NCBI RefSeq assembly: GCF_001886615.1
Contig: NZ_CP018139.1
Coordinates: 992,001 to 1,056,000 of the forward strand
Direction: 5' to 3'
From: Halomonas aestuarii
GTDB taxonomy: Bacteria > Pseudomonadota > Gammaproteobacteria > Pseudomonadales > Halomonadaceae
DNA: 64,000 nucleotides
The notes beneath the pieces were generated by a model. The model worked only from the letters and a program-made list of their open reading frames with translations. It did no database searches and had not been told where the DNA came from. Numbering within the stretch: position 1 is the stretch's first letter; the number at the start of each line of letters is the position of its first letter. Position numbers and translations under genes: made by a program. Shown here piece after piece: positions 33,813 through 42,677 of this stretch.

Positions 33813-35846
33813 ATGATCGACACCCTGGTCGCGCAGCTCACCGTCTTGTCGGCCCAGCACGGGTGGCTGGCTTACCTGCTGGTCGGCCTGCTCGCCATGG
33901 CCGAGGCGCTGCCGGTTGCCGGCCTCATCGTGCCCGGTTCGGTGCTGATCGTGGGGATCAGCACCCTGGTGCCCGCCGGCGCGCTCGGCATCTGGCCCCT
34001 GATCATCGCCGCCATCGCGGGGGCCGTGATGGGGGATGGACTCTCGTTCTGGCTCGGCCGACGCTACGAGCACCGGCTGGTCGCGATGTGGCCATTGCGC
34101 CGTTACCCCCGGCTCGTCTCCCAGGCCGAGGGGTTCTTCTACCGCCAAGGCGGCAAGGGGGTCTTCCTGGCACGGTTCGTTCAGGGGCCGAGAGCCTTCG
34201 TGCCGCTGGTCGCCGGCATGTCCGGCATGCCACCGGTCCGGTTCTACGCCTTCAACATCGCCTCGGCGCTGGTCTGGGCGACGAGCCATGTCGTCGCCGG
34301 GGTCGCCCTCGGTGCCTCGCTGCATCTCGTCGCGCAGATCGCAGGGCGCCTGACCCTGTTCCTGGCGCTGGTGGTCCTGCTCGTCTGGGTCGTGATATGG
34401 CTCACCCGCCATGTCCTTCTCGGCGAGGGACTGCGCGGGCTGCTGCGGGTCCAGAACCGGCTGATTCTCTGGAGTGCCGAGGGGGATACCCGGACGAGGC
34501 GCCTGGTACGGGGCCTCCTGCAGCCCGAGCGTTCCGAGACCCGCGCGCTCATGGCGGGGGCCGCGATTCTCGCCGGCTCCCTCTGGCTGTTCCTGGGGAT
34601 CCTCGAGGATATCGTCACGGGGGATCCGCTCGTCCAGGCCAACCAGGCGGTGTTCCATTTCCTGCAGGGCCTTCGCACCACCTGGGGCGATCACCTGATG
34701 CTGGTCATCACCGAGCTCGGTGACAGTGTCGTCGTCGTGATACTGACGGTGGTCGTGCTGGGCTGGCTGCTCTGGTGTCGAGCCTGGCAGGCGGCGGGCT
34801 ACTGGATCGCCGCGGTCGGCGGTGCCGCACTCTTCACCCCGCTCATCAAGTGGGCCGTCCAGTGGCCACGTCCCACGGCGTTGTACAGCGGCTGGGAGGC
34901 GTTCTCGTTCCCCAGTGGTCACGCCACCATCAATGCCGTCCTCTACGGCTTCCTGGGCTTCCTCATCGCCCGGGAACTACGCCCGAGCAGGCGCGTGTGG
35001 GCGATCTCCAGCGTCAGTGTCCCGGTCATGCTGATCGCCTTCTCGCGCCTCTACCTGGGGGCGCACTGGCTGGCCGACGTCACCGCCGGCATCGCCGTCG
35101 CCACGGCCTGGGTCACGCTGCTGGCCATCGGTTACACCCGCCACCGCCCCCGCTCCCTCTCCCCGAGGGGCCTGGTGGGAGTGGCCCTGCTCACGCTGGC
35201 CATCGCCTGGCCCTGGCATGTCCTCGGCAGCTTCGCCGACGACCAGGCGCGCTACCTGGCGTCACCGGAACGGCAGCAGCTGTCGCTTGTGGACTGGCGT
35301 GACCACGCCTACCGTCGATTGCCCGAGAGGCGGATCGACCTGGGAGGGGAAAGCGAGGAGCCGCTGACGCTGCAGTGGGCCGGTGAGTTGACGGCACTCG
35401 AGCGGGAACTCACCCGCCACGGCTGGCAGCCCCGTGTCCCGTGGAACCTGAGCAGCACCCTGCAATGGCTTGGCCCCGGGACGACTGCCGCCGGCCTGCC
35501 CGTTCTGCCTCGGCTGCATGACGGACGCGCCTCGGCGCTGCGATTGACTCATGCCATCGACGGCTCACCGTCGATGCGCATGGTCCTGCAGGTCTGGGCG
35601 ACCAGCATCGAGCTGACCCGCGACGACACCGCCGCCAGCATGCCGCTGTGGGTCGGGTCGGTGGTGACCCGGCGCCGCTCCCAGCTTCTCGGAGTGGTGC
35701 CCATGGAGCGGACCCTGCCCGCCATCGATGCCGCCAGGGACCGGTTGGCAAGAAGCCTGGGCGACGGGGGCATGATCCAGCAAGCCGTGCCCGCCACCGG
35801 CGGGTGGGATGGCCGCCTCATCCTGGCCTGGGAGACGCCACCGTGA
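33813..35846 (+). CDS. DedA - PAP2 phosphatase - LssY fusion membrane protein
   Basis: This 677-residue three-part membrane protein starts with a DedA/SNARE-associated domain (about 1-200, with FLGRRYEHRLV-type and FARFVQGPRAFVPLVAGMSGMP segments). A PAP2 lipid-phosphatase domain follows, with KWAVQWPRPTALY, SFPSGHATINAVLY and SRLYLGAHWLADV (KX6RP, PSGH and SRX5HX3D motifs complete). A soluble LssY-like C-terminal domain occupies about 480-677. PAP2 enzymes dephosphorylate lipid phosphates such as undecaprenyl pyrophosphate, and DedA proteins flip or recycle the carrier lipid, so the fusion probably works on lipid carriers. Glycosyltransferase genes for lipid-linked sugars follow. Confidence 0.9.
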   Translation: MIDTLVAQLTVLSAQHGWLAYLLVGLLAMAEALPVAGLIVPGSVLIVGISTLVPAGALGIWPLIIAAIAGAVMGDGLSFWLGRRYEHRLVAMWPLRRYPRLVSQAEGFFYRQGGKGVFLARFVQGPRAFVPLVAGMSGMPPVRFYAFNIASALVWATSHVVAGVALGASLHLVAQIAGRLTLFLALVVLLVWVVIWLTRHVLLGEGLRGLLRVQNRLILWSAEGDTRTRRLVRGLLQPERSETRALMAGAAILAGSLWLFLGILEDIVTGDPLVQANQAVFHFLQGLRTTWGDHLMLVITELGDSVVVVILTVVVLGWLLWCRAWQAAGYWIAAVGGAALFTPLIKWAVQWPRPTALYSGWEAFSFPSGHATINAVLYGFLGFLIARELRPSRRVWAISSVSVPVMLIAFSRLYLGAHWLADVTAGIAVATAWVTLLAIGYTRHRPRSLSPRGLVGVALLTLAIAWPWHVLGSFADDQARYLASPERQQLSLVDWRDHAYRRLPERRIDLGGESEEPLTLQWAGELTALERELTRHGWQPRVPWNLSSTLQWLGPGTTAAGLPVLPRLHDGRASALRLTHAIDGSPSMRMVLQVWATSIELTRDDTAASMPLWVGSVVTRRRSQLLGVVPMERTLPAIDAARDRLARSLGDGGMIQQAVPATGGWDGRLILAWETPP

Positions 35847-36045
35847 CGCGGTGACCTCGTGCGACCCTTCCGGCGGCCGGGAAAGTCCCGCCTCCTGCCC
35901 TCCATAAGCGACCATCACACGATTCCCCTCGGGGCCCGCGTGCGCGACGCTGTCTCCGCTTTGCCCCCATTAAGCCTGTGGTAAGACGGGGGCGATATGA
36001 TGCCGGCCCGGCAAGCACCGTTAGTGAGAAGGAGAAGGAAACGTC

Positions 36046-36810
36046 GTGACCTCCCCCCTGGTATCCGTGATCATTCCTGCCCGGGATGAGTCGGGCAACC
36101 TGCCGAGCCTGCTCGACGAGATTGCCGACGCCCTGGCCGCCATCGACCATGAGGTGCTGGTCGTGGACGACGCCTCCCGGGATGGCACCTGGGCGCTGCT
36201 CGAGGCGCGGGCCGCCGAGGACCCCCGGCTTCGCCCCCTGCGCCACGCCGAGAGCGCCGGCCAGAGCACCTCGGTGTGGCAGGCCGGCCACGAGGCGCGA
36301 GGCGAGTGGCTGGCGACCCTGGACGGCGACGGCCAGAACGACCCGGCCGACCTGCCGAGCCTGATCGAACGGGCCCGCCAGGGCGACGTCACCCTGGTCG
36401 CCGGCCACCGCACCACCCGTCACGACGACTGGCTCAAGCGCATCTCCTCGCGGATCGCCAACGGCGTGCGCGCCCGGCTGCTGAGGGACCAGACACCGGA
36501 TACCGGCTGCGGGCTGAAGGTCATGCGTCGCGAAGCCTTCCTGCGCCTGCCCTACTTCAATCACATGCACCGCTTCCTGCCGGCGCTGGTCCAGGCCCAG
36601 GGCGGCCGCTGCGTCTCGCTGCCGGTCAATCACCGCCCCCGGGGCACCGGCCGCTCCCACTACGGCCTCAACAACCGGCTGTGGGCCGGCCTCCTCGACA
36701 TGGCCGGGGTGATGTGGCTGCGCCGCCGCTCGCGCCTGCCGGCCGCGCTCGAAAGGCTATCCCCGGAGAACACCACGGCGCGGGACGAGCGGACGGAGCG
36801 CACGACATGA
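36046..36810 (+). CDS. Family 2 glycosyltransferase (ArnC/DPM1-like)
   Basis: This 254-residue inverting glycosyltransferase has VSVIIPARDESGNLPSLLDEI, VVDDASRDGTW and LDGDGQNDPAD (DXD-type metal site). No C-terminal membrane helices are seen, so it resembles DPM1-type enzymes that load a sugar onto polyprenyl phosphate. The GTG start at 36046 follows AAGGAAACGTC. It overlaps the next gene by 4 nt (ATGA), and that gene overlaps an ArnT-like transferase, so the three probably act together in building and transferring a lipid-linked sugar. Confidence 0.88.
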   Translation: MTSPLVSVIIPARDESGNLPSLLDEIADALAAIDHEVLVVDDASRDGTWALLEARAAEDPRLRPLRHAESAGQSTSVWQAGHEARGEWLATLDGDGQNDPADLPSLIERARQGDVTLVAGHRTTRHDDWLKRISSRIANGVRARLLRDQTPDTGCGLKVMRREAFLRLPYFNHMHRFLPALVQAQGGRCVSLPVNHRPRGTGRSHYGLNNRLWAGLLDMAGVMWLRRRSRLPAALERLSPENTTARDERTERTT

Positions 36811-37088
36811 CGGTCGAGTGGCTCTGGCTGGGCATCGGCTTTCTGGGCCAGGCCCTGTTCTCCGCCCGCTTCCTGGTCCAGTGGCTGGCCAGCGAGCGGG
36901 CGCGGCGCAGCATCCTGCCCCGGGCCTTCTGGTTCTTCAGCCTGGCCGGTGGGGCGACCCTGCTGGCCTATGCGATCTACCGTCGCGACCCGGTGTTCAT
37001 CGCCGGCCAGGGCGCCGGGCTGTTCATCTACGTCCGCAACCTGATGCTGATCCGTCGCGAGATCCGGGAGCACCGGGCCAGGACATGA
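36807..37088 (+). CDS. Lipid A disaccharide synthase N-terminal-domain (LABN) protein
   Basis: This small 93-residue membrane protein has three hydrophobic helices (WLWLGIGFLGQALFSARFLVQW, AFWFFSLAGGATLLAYAIY, VFIAGQGAGLFIYVRNLMLI). It matches the LABN domain family often placed between a GT2 and an ArnT-like enzyme. It may help flip or present the lipid-linked sugar, as suggested for similar small proteins; this is inference. It is translationally coupled on both sides. Confidence 0.85.
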   Translation: MTVEWLWLGIGFLGQALFSARFLVQWLASERARRSILPRAFWFFSLAGGATLLAYAIYRRDPVFIAGQGAGLFIYVRNLMLIRREIREHRART

Positions 37089-38845
37089 TCGACTTCCTCA
37101 CACGCGACACCGCCCCCCTGCCGCGCCCCGGCTATCTGCATCGCCTGCCGTCGCTGCACTGGCTCTGGCTGCTGGTGCTGGCCGCGCTGTTCCTGGGCGT
37201 CGGGATGGGCCTGCGCGACCCCTGGCCCGCCGACGAGCCGCGCTTCGCCCTGAACGCCCTGGAGATGCTGAAGACGGGGCAGTTCTGGATCCCCCATCGG
37301 GCCGGCGAGCCCTATCCCGACAAGCCGCCGATCTTCATGTGGGCCACGGCCGCCTCGATCCACCTGACCGGCTCGGTGCGCCTGGGCTTCCTGCTGCCCT
37401 CCCTGCTGGGCGCGCTGGGCACCCTGGCCCTGGTCATGGACCTGACCCGCCGGCTGCACGGCCGCCGGGTGGCGCTGCTCGCCGGCCTGGCCCTGCTGTC
37501 GAGCTTCCAGTTCGGGCTGCAGGCGCGCACCGCCCAGATCGACATGCTGGTCACCTTCTTCATCATGCTGGGCGCCTACGGCATGCTGCGCCATGCCCTG
37601 CTGGGGCCCGCCCGTCGCTGGTGGTTCATCGGCTGCGCCGGCATGGGACTCGGCATCCTCACCAAGGGGGTAGGCTTCCTGCCGCTGCTGATGCTGCCCC
37701 TCTGGGGCCTGCTGGCCTGGCGGCGGCAGGCGGTGCCCCTGGCGTGGCGCGACCTGGGGCTCGGCATTGCCGTGATCCTCGGCGTCGTCGCGCTCTGGGT
37801 GGTGCCCATGGCCCTCTACACCACCTTCTCCGACGACCCCGCCCTGGCGGCCTATCGCGACAACATCCTGTTCAAGCAGACCGGCGAGCGCTACGCCGAC
37901 GCCTGGCACCATGTGAAGCCCTGGTACTACTACCTCCTCGAGGTGATCCCCTGGGCCTGGCTGCCGCTGGTGCTGGCCCTGCCCTGGCTGGTGCCCGCCT
38001 GGTGGCATCGCGCCCGGCGCCTCGATGCGCGGGTCCTGCTGCCGCTCGGCGGCCTGGTGCTGGTGATCGTCTTCTTCTCGTTCTCCCCCGGCAAGCGCGG
38101 CGTCTACCTGCTGCCGACCCTGCCGCTGCTGGTGCTGGCCTCTGCGCCGATGCTGGCGGGCCTGCTGAGTCGCCCGCGGCTCCACTGGCTGGGAGCCGGG
38201 GTGCTGGCCCTGTTCGGCGTCGTGTTCCTCGCCGCCGGAGTCCTCGGCGCCCTGGGGCTGCCGGCCCTGGCCCGGCTAGCCGAGCGCCACGGGGTCGTTC
38301 CCTGGGCCTGGTGGAGCCTGCTCGGGCTCGTCGCCTTCGGACTGCTGGCCTGGGGTCGGCCGCGGCGAGGCCTGGTGGCCCTGGCCTGCTGGCTGGCGGT
38401 GTTCTGGCTGAGCTGGTCGACCTGGGGGTACCAGCTGATGGACCCGGCGCGCTCTCCCCGCGACCTGATGCAGGAGATCGTGGCCCAGACCGGCCCGGAA
38501 GCCTGGCTGGCCATGCCCGCCTTCGACGAGGAATTCGTGCTCCAGGCCCGCCAGCCGATGGTGCATTTCGGCTACCACACGCCGGACGACGACCAGTTCC
38601 GTCGCGCCTTCGCCTGGTTGCACGAGGCACCCGGCGAGCGCTGGATGCTGGTGCCCCAGCACCGTGACGAGGAGGTCGCCTGCGCGGACCTGACGCGCAC
38701 CCGGGATCTCGGCGTGCAGAACAGCGAGGCCTGGTGGCTGATCCCGGGCGGCGCCTTCGATGCCTGCTCGGGGGATGCCGGGGCGGCACCGCTGTATGTC
38801 GCGCCCACCACCCTCGACGCCGCTTCCTCGGGGCGACACGACTAG
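37085..38845 (+). CDS. ArnT/PMT-like lipid-linked glycosyltransferase
   Basis: This 586-residue GT83/GT39-like membrane enzyme begins with about a dozen helices. The acidic loop DPWPADEPRFALNALEML holds the catalytic-type Asp-Glu, and GEPYPDKPPIFMW follows as in ArnT. The C-terminal part is periplasmic. It should move a sugar from undecaprenyl phosphate to lipid A, a glycan or a protein. It starts 4 nt inside the LABN gene. Acceptor and sugar are unknown; the lack of an arnBCADEF set argues against standard Ara4N modification. Confidence 0.88.
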   Translation: MIDFLTRDTAPLPRPGYLHRLPSLHWLWLLVLAALFLGVGMGLRDPWPADEPRFALNALEMLKTGQFWIPHRAGEPYPDKPPIFMWATAASIHLTGSVRLGFLLPSLLGALGTLALVMDLTRRLHGRRVALLAGLALLSSFQFGLQARTAQIDMLVTFFIMLGAYGMLRHALLGPARRWWFIGCAGMGLGILTKGVGFLPLLMLPLWGLLAWRRQAVPLAWRDLGLGIAVILGVVALWVVPMALYTTFSDDPALAAYRDNILFKQTGERYADAWHHVKPWYYYLLEVIPWAWLPLVLALPWLVPAWWHRARRLDARVLLPLGGLVLVIVFFSFSPGKRGVYLLPTLPLLVLASAPMLAGLLSRPRLHWLGAGVLALFGVVFLAAGVLGALGLPALARLAERHGVVPWAWWSLLGLVAFGLLAWGRPRRGLVALACWLAVFWLSWSTWGYQLMDPARSPRDLMQEIVAQTGPEAWLAMPAFDEEFVLQARQPMVHFGYHTPDDDQFRRAFAWLHEAPGERWMLVPQHRDEEVACADLTRTRDLGVQNSEAWWLIPGGAFDACSGDAGAAPLYVAPTTLDAASSGRHD

Positions 38846-38904
38846 CGCCTGCCGGGAACAGGAAGCAGGGAGCAACAGGGAAAACGAGGGAGAGGAGCAC
38901 AGGG

Positions 38905-39674
38905 GTGAGGGGAACCGGCGCGATGAGGGTCTCCGGCGCTAGCTTGGCCTTCTGTCTGGCGGTGGCGATCATCCTCGCCCGGGTCGCGGCCCTGCCGCTG
39001 ATGCCCATCGACGAGACCCGCTACCTGTCCGTGGCCTGGGAGATGTGGCAGCACCAGTCCTTCCTGGTGCCCCTCCTCAACGGCGAGGCCTACTCCCACA
39101 AGCCCCCGCTGCTGTTCTGGCTGATCCAGCTGGGCTGGTGGCTGTTCGGCGCCTCGGACTGGGTGGCCCGGCTGGTCATCCCCACCGAGGGGCTCGCCGG
39201 CTTCTGGCTCGTGGCCGATATCGTGCGCCAGCTCGATCCCGACGCCCGACGGGAGGCCTGTTGGGCGCCCCCTGGGCGACCCGGCCCCTGCAGCGCTTCG
39301 CCCTCTGGGGGATCCTGCCGCCGCTGCTGCTGCTGATCTCGCCGGCGATCCGGGGCTACTACGACCTGCGCCCCATGGCCGAGCGACTGGCGACGCTGGA
39401 GGCGCAGTCACGCCCCCTGGCCTACGTCGGGGAGTATCACGACCAGTTCCGTTTCCTGGGACGTCTCGTGACGGACATGACGACGCTCGACGACGACCGC
39501 GCGGTGACGGAATGGGCCGCCCGCCACCCCCGGGGGCACATCATCGAGAAGCGCCGTGAGCCGACGCCCCGCCAGGTCGAGATCGCCGGCTATCACCAGC
39601 CCTACCGGGGACGGATCTACCTGATCGTGCCGGCCGACCGCTGGCCCGCCTTCATCGCCGCCGGGGACGACTGA
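38905..39674 (+). pseudogene. Decayed ArnT-like glycosyltransferase (internal deletion and frameshift)
   Basis: The N-terminal part (from a GTG at 38905 with AGAGGAG upstream, or ATG at 38923) reads ILARVAALPLMPIDETRYLSVAWEMW and SHKPPLLFWLIQLGWW, clearly ArnT-like. Near 39253 homology switches to another frame that reads GAPWATRPLQRFALWGILPP and continues to a normal C-terminus ending at 39674. Only about 250 codons remain of a normal 450-550, so the central membrane region is lost as well as the frame. It may be a remnant of a duplicated transferase. A shortened gene held by a programmed frameshift is far less likely. Confidence 0.8.
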
Positions 39675-39701
39675 CCCGGGGCCGGGGCGGGAGGCTCCTG
39701 C

Positions 39702-40580
39702 CTAGCCGGCCTCGTCGGACACCCGCGCCACCAGCCAGTCCCACAGTTGCCGGGCCTCGGGGCGCGCCTCGCGGCGTCCCGGCCGGACCAGCCAGAACCC
39801 CTCCTCGGTGGGCATGGCCAGGTCGAGGGGGGCCACCAGGTCGTCCCGTGCCTCGGCGAGCCGGCGATGCGTCAGAGCCACCCCGCCGCCCCGGGCGGCC
39901 AGGGCGAGGGTCATCACCTGGCTGTCGCAGGTCAGCGCCGCACAGCGCGACTCGAGCCCCGCCAGGCCGGCCCGCTCCAGCCAGGTCGGCCAGCCCACCG
40001 CGAAGCCCACCGCATGCAGCAGGGTCTGCCGCGCCAGGTCCGCCGGCGCGCGAATCGCCTCGGCAAGCGAGGGCGCGCAGACCGGCAGCATGGACTCGGG
40101 CCCCAGCGATACCGCCTCCATGCCGGGCCAGTCGCCGCGGCCATAGCGAATCTCCAGGTCCGCCCCCTCGGGGCCGAAGTCGTCCGGCCAGATGGCGCTC
40201 ACCAGCCGCAGGGCGATCTCGGGATGGGCGCGCTGGAAGGCCGGCAGGCGCGACGCCAGCCAGCCCTGCTGCATGACCGGGGTGGTGCGCAGGGTCACCG
40301 GGGCATCGGGGGTGCCCCCGAAGACCTCGTCGGTCCCCTCGGCGAGGCGCGTGAAGGCATCCTGCAGGCACGGCAGCCAGGCCTGTCCCGTCGGCGTCAG
40401 GCTGAGGCTGCGGGGATGGCGCACGAAGAGCTTCTGGCCCAGGCGATCCTCGAGCAGGCGGATGCGCTGGCTGATGGCCGCCTGGGTCACCCCCAGCTCG
40501 TGACCGGCCGCGGTGAAGCTCAGGGTCCGCGCCGCCGCCTCGAAGGCCTGCAGCCAGAGCAGGGGAGGCAGCCCGGTCAT
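39702..40580 (-). CDS. LysR-family regulator (GcvA-like)
   Basis: This 292-residue regulator has an N-terminal HTH (FEAAARTLSFTAAGHELGVTQAAISQRIRLLEDRLGQKLF, about 15-52) and a LysR substrate domain with DLEIRYGRGDWPG, resembling GcvA. It diverges from the gamma-butyrobetaine-type dioxygenase, so it is the likely controller of that gene. The ATG at 40580 has GAAGG upstream and is preferred over a TTG at 40586. Confidence 0.87.
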   Translation of the reverse strand: MTGLPPLLWLQAFEAAARTLSFTAAGHELGVTQAAISQRIRLLEDRLGQKLFVRHPRSLSLTPTGQAWLPCLQDAFTRLAEGTDEVFGGTPDAPVTLRTTPVMQQGWLASRLPAFQRAHPEIALRLVSAIWPDDFGPEGADLEIRYGRGDWPGMEAVSLGPESMLPVCAPSLAEAIRAPADLARQTLLHAVGFAVGWPTWLERAGLAGLESRCAALTCDSQVMTLALAARGGGVALTHRRLAEARDDLVAPLDLAMPTEEGFWLVRPGRREARPEARQLWDWLVARVSDEAG

Positions 40581-40697
40581 GAACAACCTTCACATAAGCT
40601 GAATGGGGTCATAGCGGCCAGATTAATCGTTTGTCAGCCCACCGGCCAACCCGCATCCTGGCGGCCACACCAGACCCGCCATCCACAGGAGGACCGC

Positions 40698-41873
40698 ATG
40701 ACCGCTATCGAGACGCCCCCGACGGCCCGTCCCCGGCTCCCCATGGGCGAGCTGGCCGACCACGCCGATGCCCCGGCCCTCGTCGAGGTCCACCCCGGCA
40801 CGGGCCGGCTCGCGCTGGTCTGGGAGGATGGCGCGAGGGCCCACTTCCCGCTCGACTGGCTGCGCGACCACTGTGCCTGCGAGGCCTGCCGCCACCCGGT
40901 GACCCGCGAGCGCCTGCACCGCCCCCTGACGCCCGTCACCCGACTCCCCGAGGCCTCCCTGGTCGACGGCAACCTGGCGCTGACCTGGGCGGACGACCAC
41001 CGCAGCCGCTTCGATGCCGGCTGGCTCTACCAGCGTCGCCCCGGCCAGGCGCCCGCCCCGACCCTCCCGGCGCGTCGCCCCTGGGCGGCCGGCTATGTGC
41101 CTTGTCGCGTGGTGCACGCCGACTTCACGGGCAGCGCCGCCGGGGAGCGTGCCTGGCTCGAGGCCCTGCTTCGCGACGGCCTGGTGCTGCTCGAGGACGG
41201 CCCGCTGGCCGACGAGGAGGTCAGCCGCCTCGCCGAGCGCATCGGTCCACTGCGCCCGACCAACTTCGGCGCCCGCTTCGACGTGCGCTCCAAGCCCAAC
41301 CCCAACAACGCCGCCTACACGGCCATCGGCCTGGCGCTGCATACCGACCTGCCCAACTGGCGCCAGCCGCCGGACATCCAGCTGCTCTACTGCCTGGAGA
41401 ACGACGCCGAGGGGGGCGAGTCGATCTTCGCCGACGGCTTCGCCGCCGCCGAGGCCCTTCGCGAGCAGGACCCCGAGGCCTTCCGGCTCCTCGCCGAGAC
41501 GCCGATCGACTTCCGCTTCCAGGACGAGGAACAGGACATCGGCACCCGGGCGCCGATCCTCTCGCTGGATGCCGACGGCGAAGTGCTCGAGGTGCGCTTC
41601 AACAACTGGATCCGCGACACCCTGCGGCTGCCGGCGCCCCTCATCGAGGCCTGGTACGCCGCCTATCGGCGCTTCTGGCGGCTGCTGCACTCTCCCGAAC
41701 ACCAGATCGACTTCGCGCTGGCCCCGGGGCAGATGGTCGCCTTCGACAACCGTCGCGTGCTGCACGGGCGCCGCGCCTTCGACCCGAGCACCGGCCGCCG
41801 TCACCTGCAGGGCACCTACCTGGACCTCGACATGCTCGAGTCCCGCCTGCGGGTGCTGGCCCGCCGGGCCTGA
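40698..41873 (+). CDS. Gamma-butyrobetaine-type 2-oxoglutarate dioxygenase
   Basis: This 391-residue Fe(II)/2-oxoglutarate oxygenase of the BBOX1/TauD group has an N-terminal DUF971-like domain whose CACEACRHP motif fits a zinc site. In the oxygenase domain the Fe ligands are visible as His-Thr-Asp in GLALHTDLPNW and His in RRVLHGRRAF, followed by the Arg of GRRHLQGTYLD. The usual product is L-carnitine from gamma-butyrobetaine, but trimethyllysine-type substrates are possible. AGGAGG lies 5 nt before the ATG. It is divergent from a LysR gene and monocistronic. No carnitine catabolic genes were seen nearby. Confidence 0.87.
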   Translation: MTAIETPPTARPRLPMGELADHADAPALVEVHPGTGRLALVWEDGARAHFPLDWLRDHCACEACRHPVTRERLHRPLTPVTRLPEASLVDGNLALTWADDHRSRFDAGWLYQRRPGQAPAPTLPARRPWAAGYVPCRVVHADFTGSAAGERAWLEALLRDGLVLLEDGPLADEEVSRLAERIGPLRPTNFGARFDVRSKPNPNNAAYTAIGLALHTDLPNWRQPPDIQLLYCLENDAEGGESIFADGFAAAEALREQDPEAFRLLAETPIDFRFQDEEQDIGTRAPILSLDADGEVLEVRFNNWIRDTLRLPAPLIEAWYAAYRRFWRLLHSPEHQIDFALAPGQMVAFDNRRVLHGRRAFDPSTGRRHLQGTYLDLDMLESRLRVLARRA

Positions 41874-41990
41874 CGCCGCCCGCGCCCCGGGGCAGCGGGA
41901 AGCGATGTGCGCCCTCGTGTCGCGGGCCCTTTGGGCCTCGCCCGCTCTGCCGTATGCTTGGGGTCCGATCCCCCCTGGAAGCCCCGCGAC

Positions 41991-42671
41991 ATGAGCCACC
42001 GTCTCGCCCTCGTCACCGGCCTGCTGGTCGCCCTCGTGGCCCTCGGCCTGCTCTGGCAGTGGCTGGCCATGCAGGACCTGCTGACGGTGGAGGCCCTGAT
42101 GGCCCTGGCGAAGGGGGCCGTGGCCTGGAAGGAGGCGCCCTGGGCGGTGCTGGTGGTCATGGCGGTCTACGCCGGGGCGTCGCTGGTGATGTTCCCGCTC
42201 AGCCTGCTGGTGGCGCTGACAGGCCTGCTGTTCGGGCCCTGGTGGGGCTTCGCCTACGCGCTGGCCGGCACCCTGACCGCCTCGATGCTGACCTGGTGGG
42301 TCGGACGCCGGTTGGGCCGCGAGGCGCTGATGCGTCACGGCGGCCGGCGCCTTCACGGCCTGTCACGCTACCTCTCGGGACGCGGCATCCGCACCATGAC
42401 CCTGGTCAACCTGCTGCCGCTGGCGCCCTTCACCCTGACCAACATGATGGCTGGCGCCTTCCGCCTGCGCTTTCGCGACTACATGATCGGCTCGCTGCTG
42501 GGCATCGCCCCGGGCCTGGCCGGCGTCACCCTGCTGGGCAGCCAGCTCGGCCAGCTCGCCACGGCCGAGAGTCGTGAGGAGCTGCTCTGGGCGGCCGGCG
42601 GCCTGCTGGTCGGGGTGGCCCTGCTGATCGGGCTGAAGCGCTGGTCGGACCGACGCCGCCGCACCCGCTGA
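41991..42671 (+). CDS. TVP38/TMEM64 (VTT-domain) membrane protein
   Basis: This 226-residue DedA-like inner-membrane protein of the VTT family has an AVLVVMAVYAGASLVMFPLSLLVALTGLLFGPWWGF core and a GRRLGREALMRHGGRRLHGL arm. VTT proteins are associated with lipid scrambling or membrane homeostasis. The start at 41991 gives the normal N-terminal helix. It follows the dioxygenase by 117 bp and converges on a glycosyltransferase gene. Confidence 0.85.
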   Translation: MSHRLALVTGLLVALVALGLLWQWLAMQDLLTVEALMALAKGAVAWKEAPWAVLVVMAVYAGASLVMFPLSLLVALTGLLFGPWWGFAYALAGTLTASMLTWWVGRRLGREALMRHGGRRLHGLSRYLSGRGIRTMTLVNLLPLAPFTLTNMMAGAFRLRFRDYMIGSLLGIAPGLAGVTLLGSQLGQLATAESREELLWAAGGLLVGVALLIGLKRWSDRRRRTR

Positions 42672-42677
42672 GGCGGG

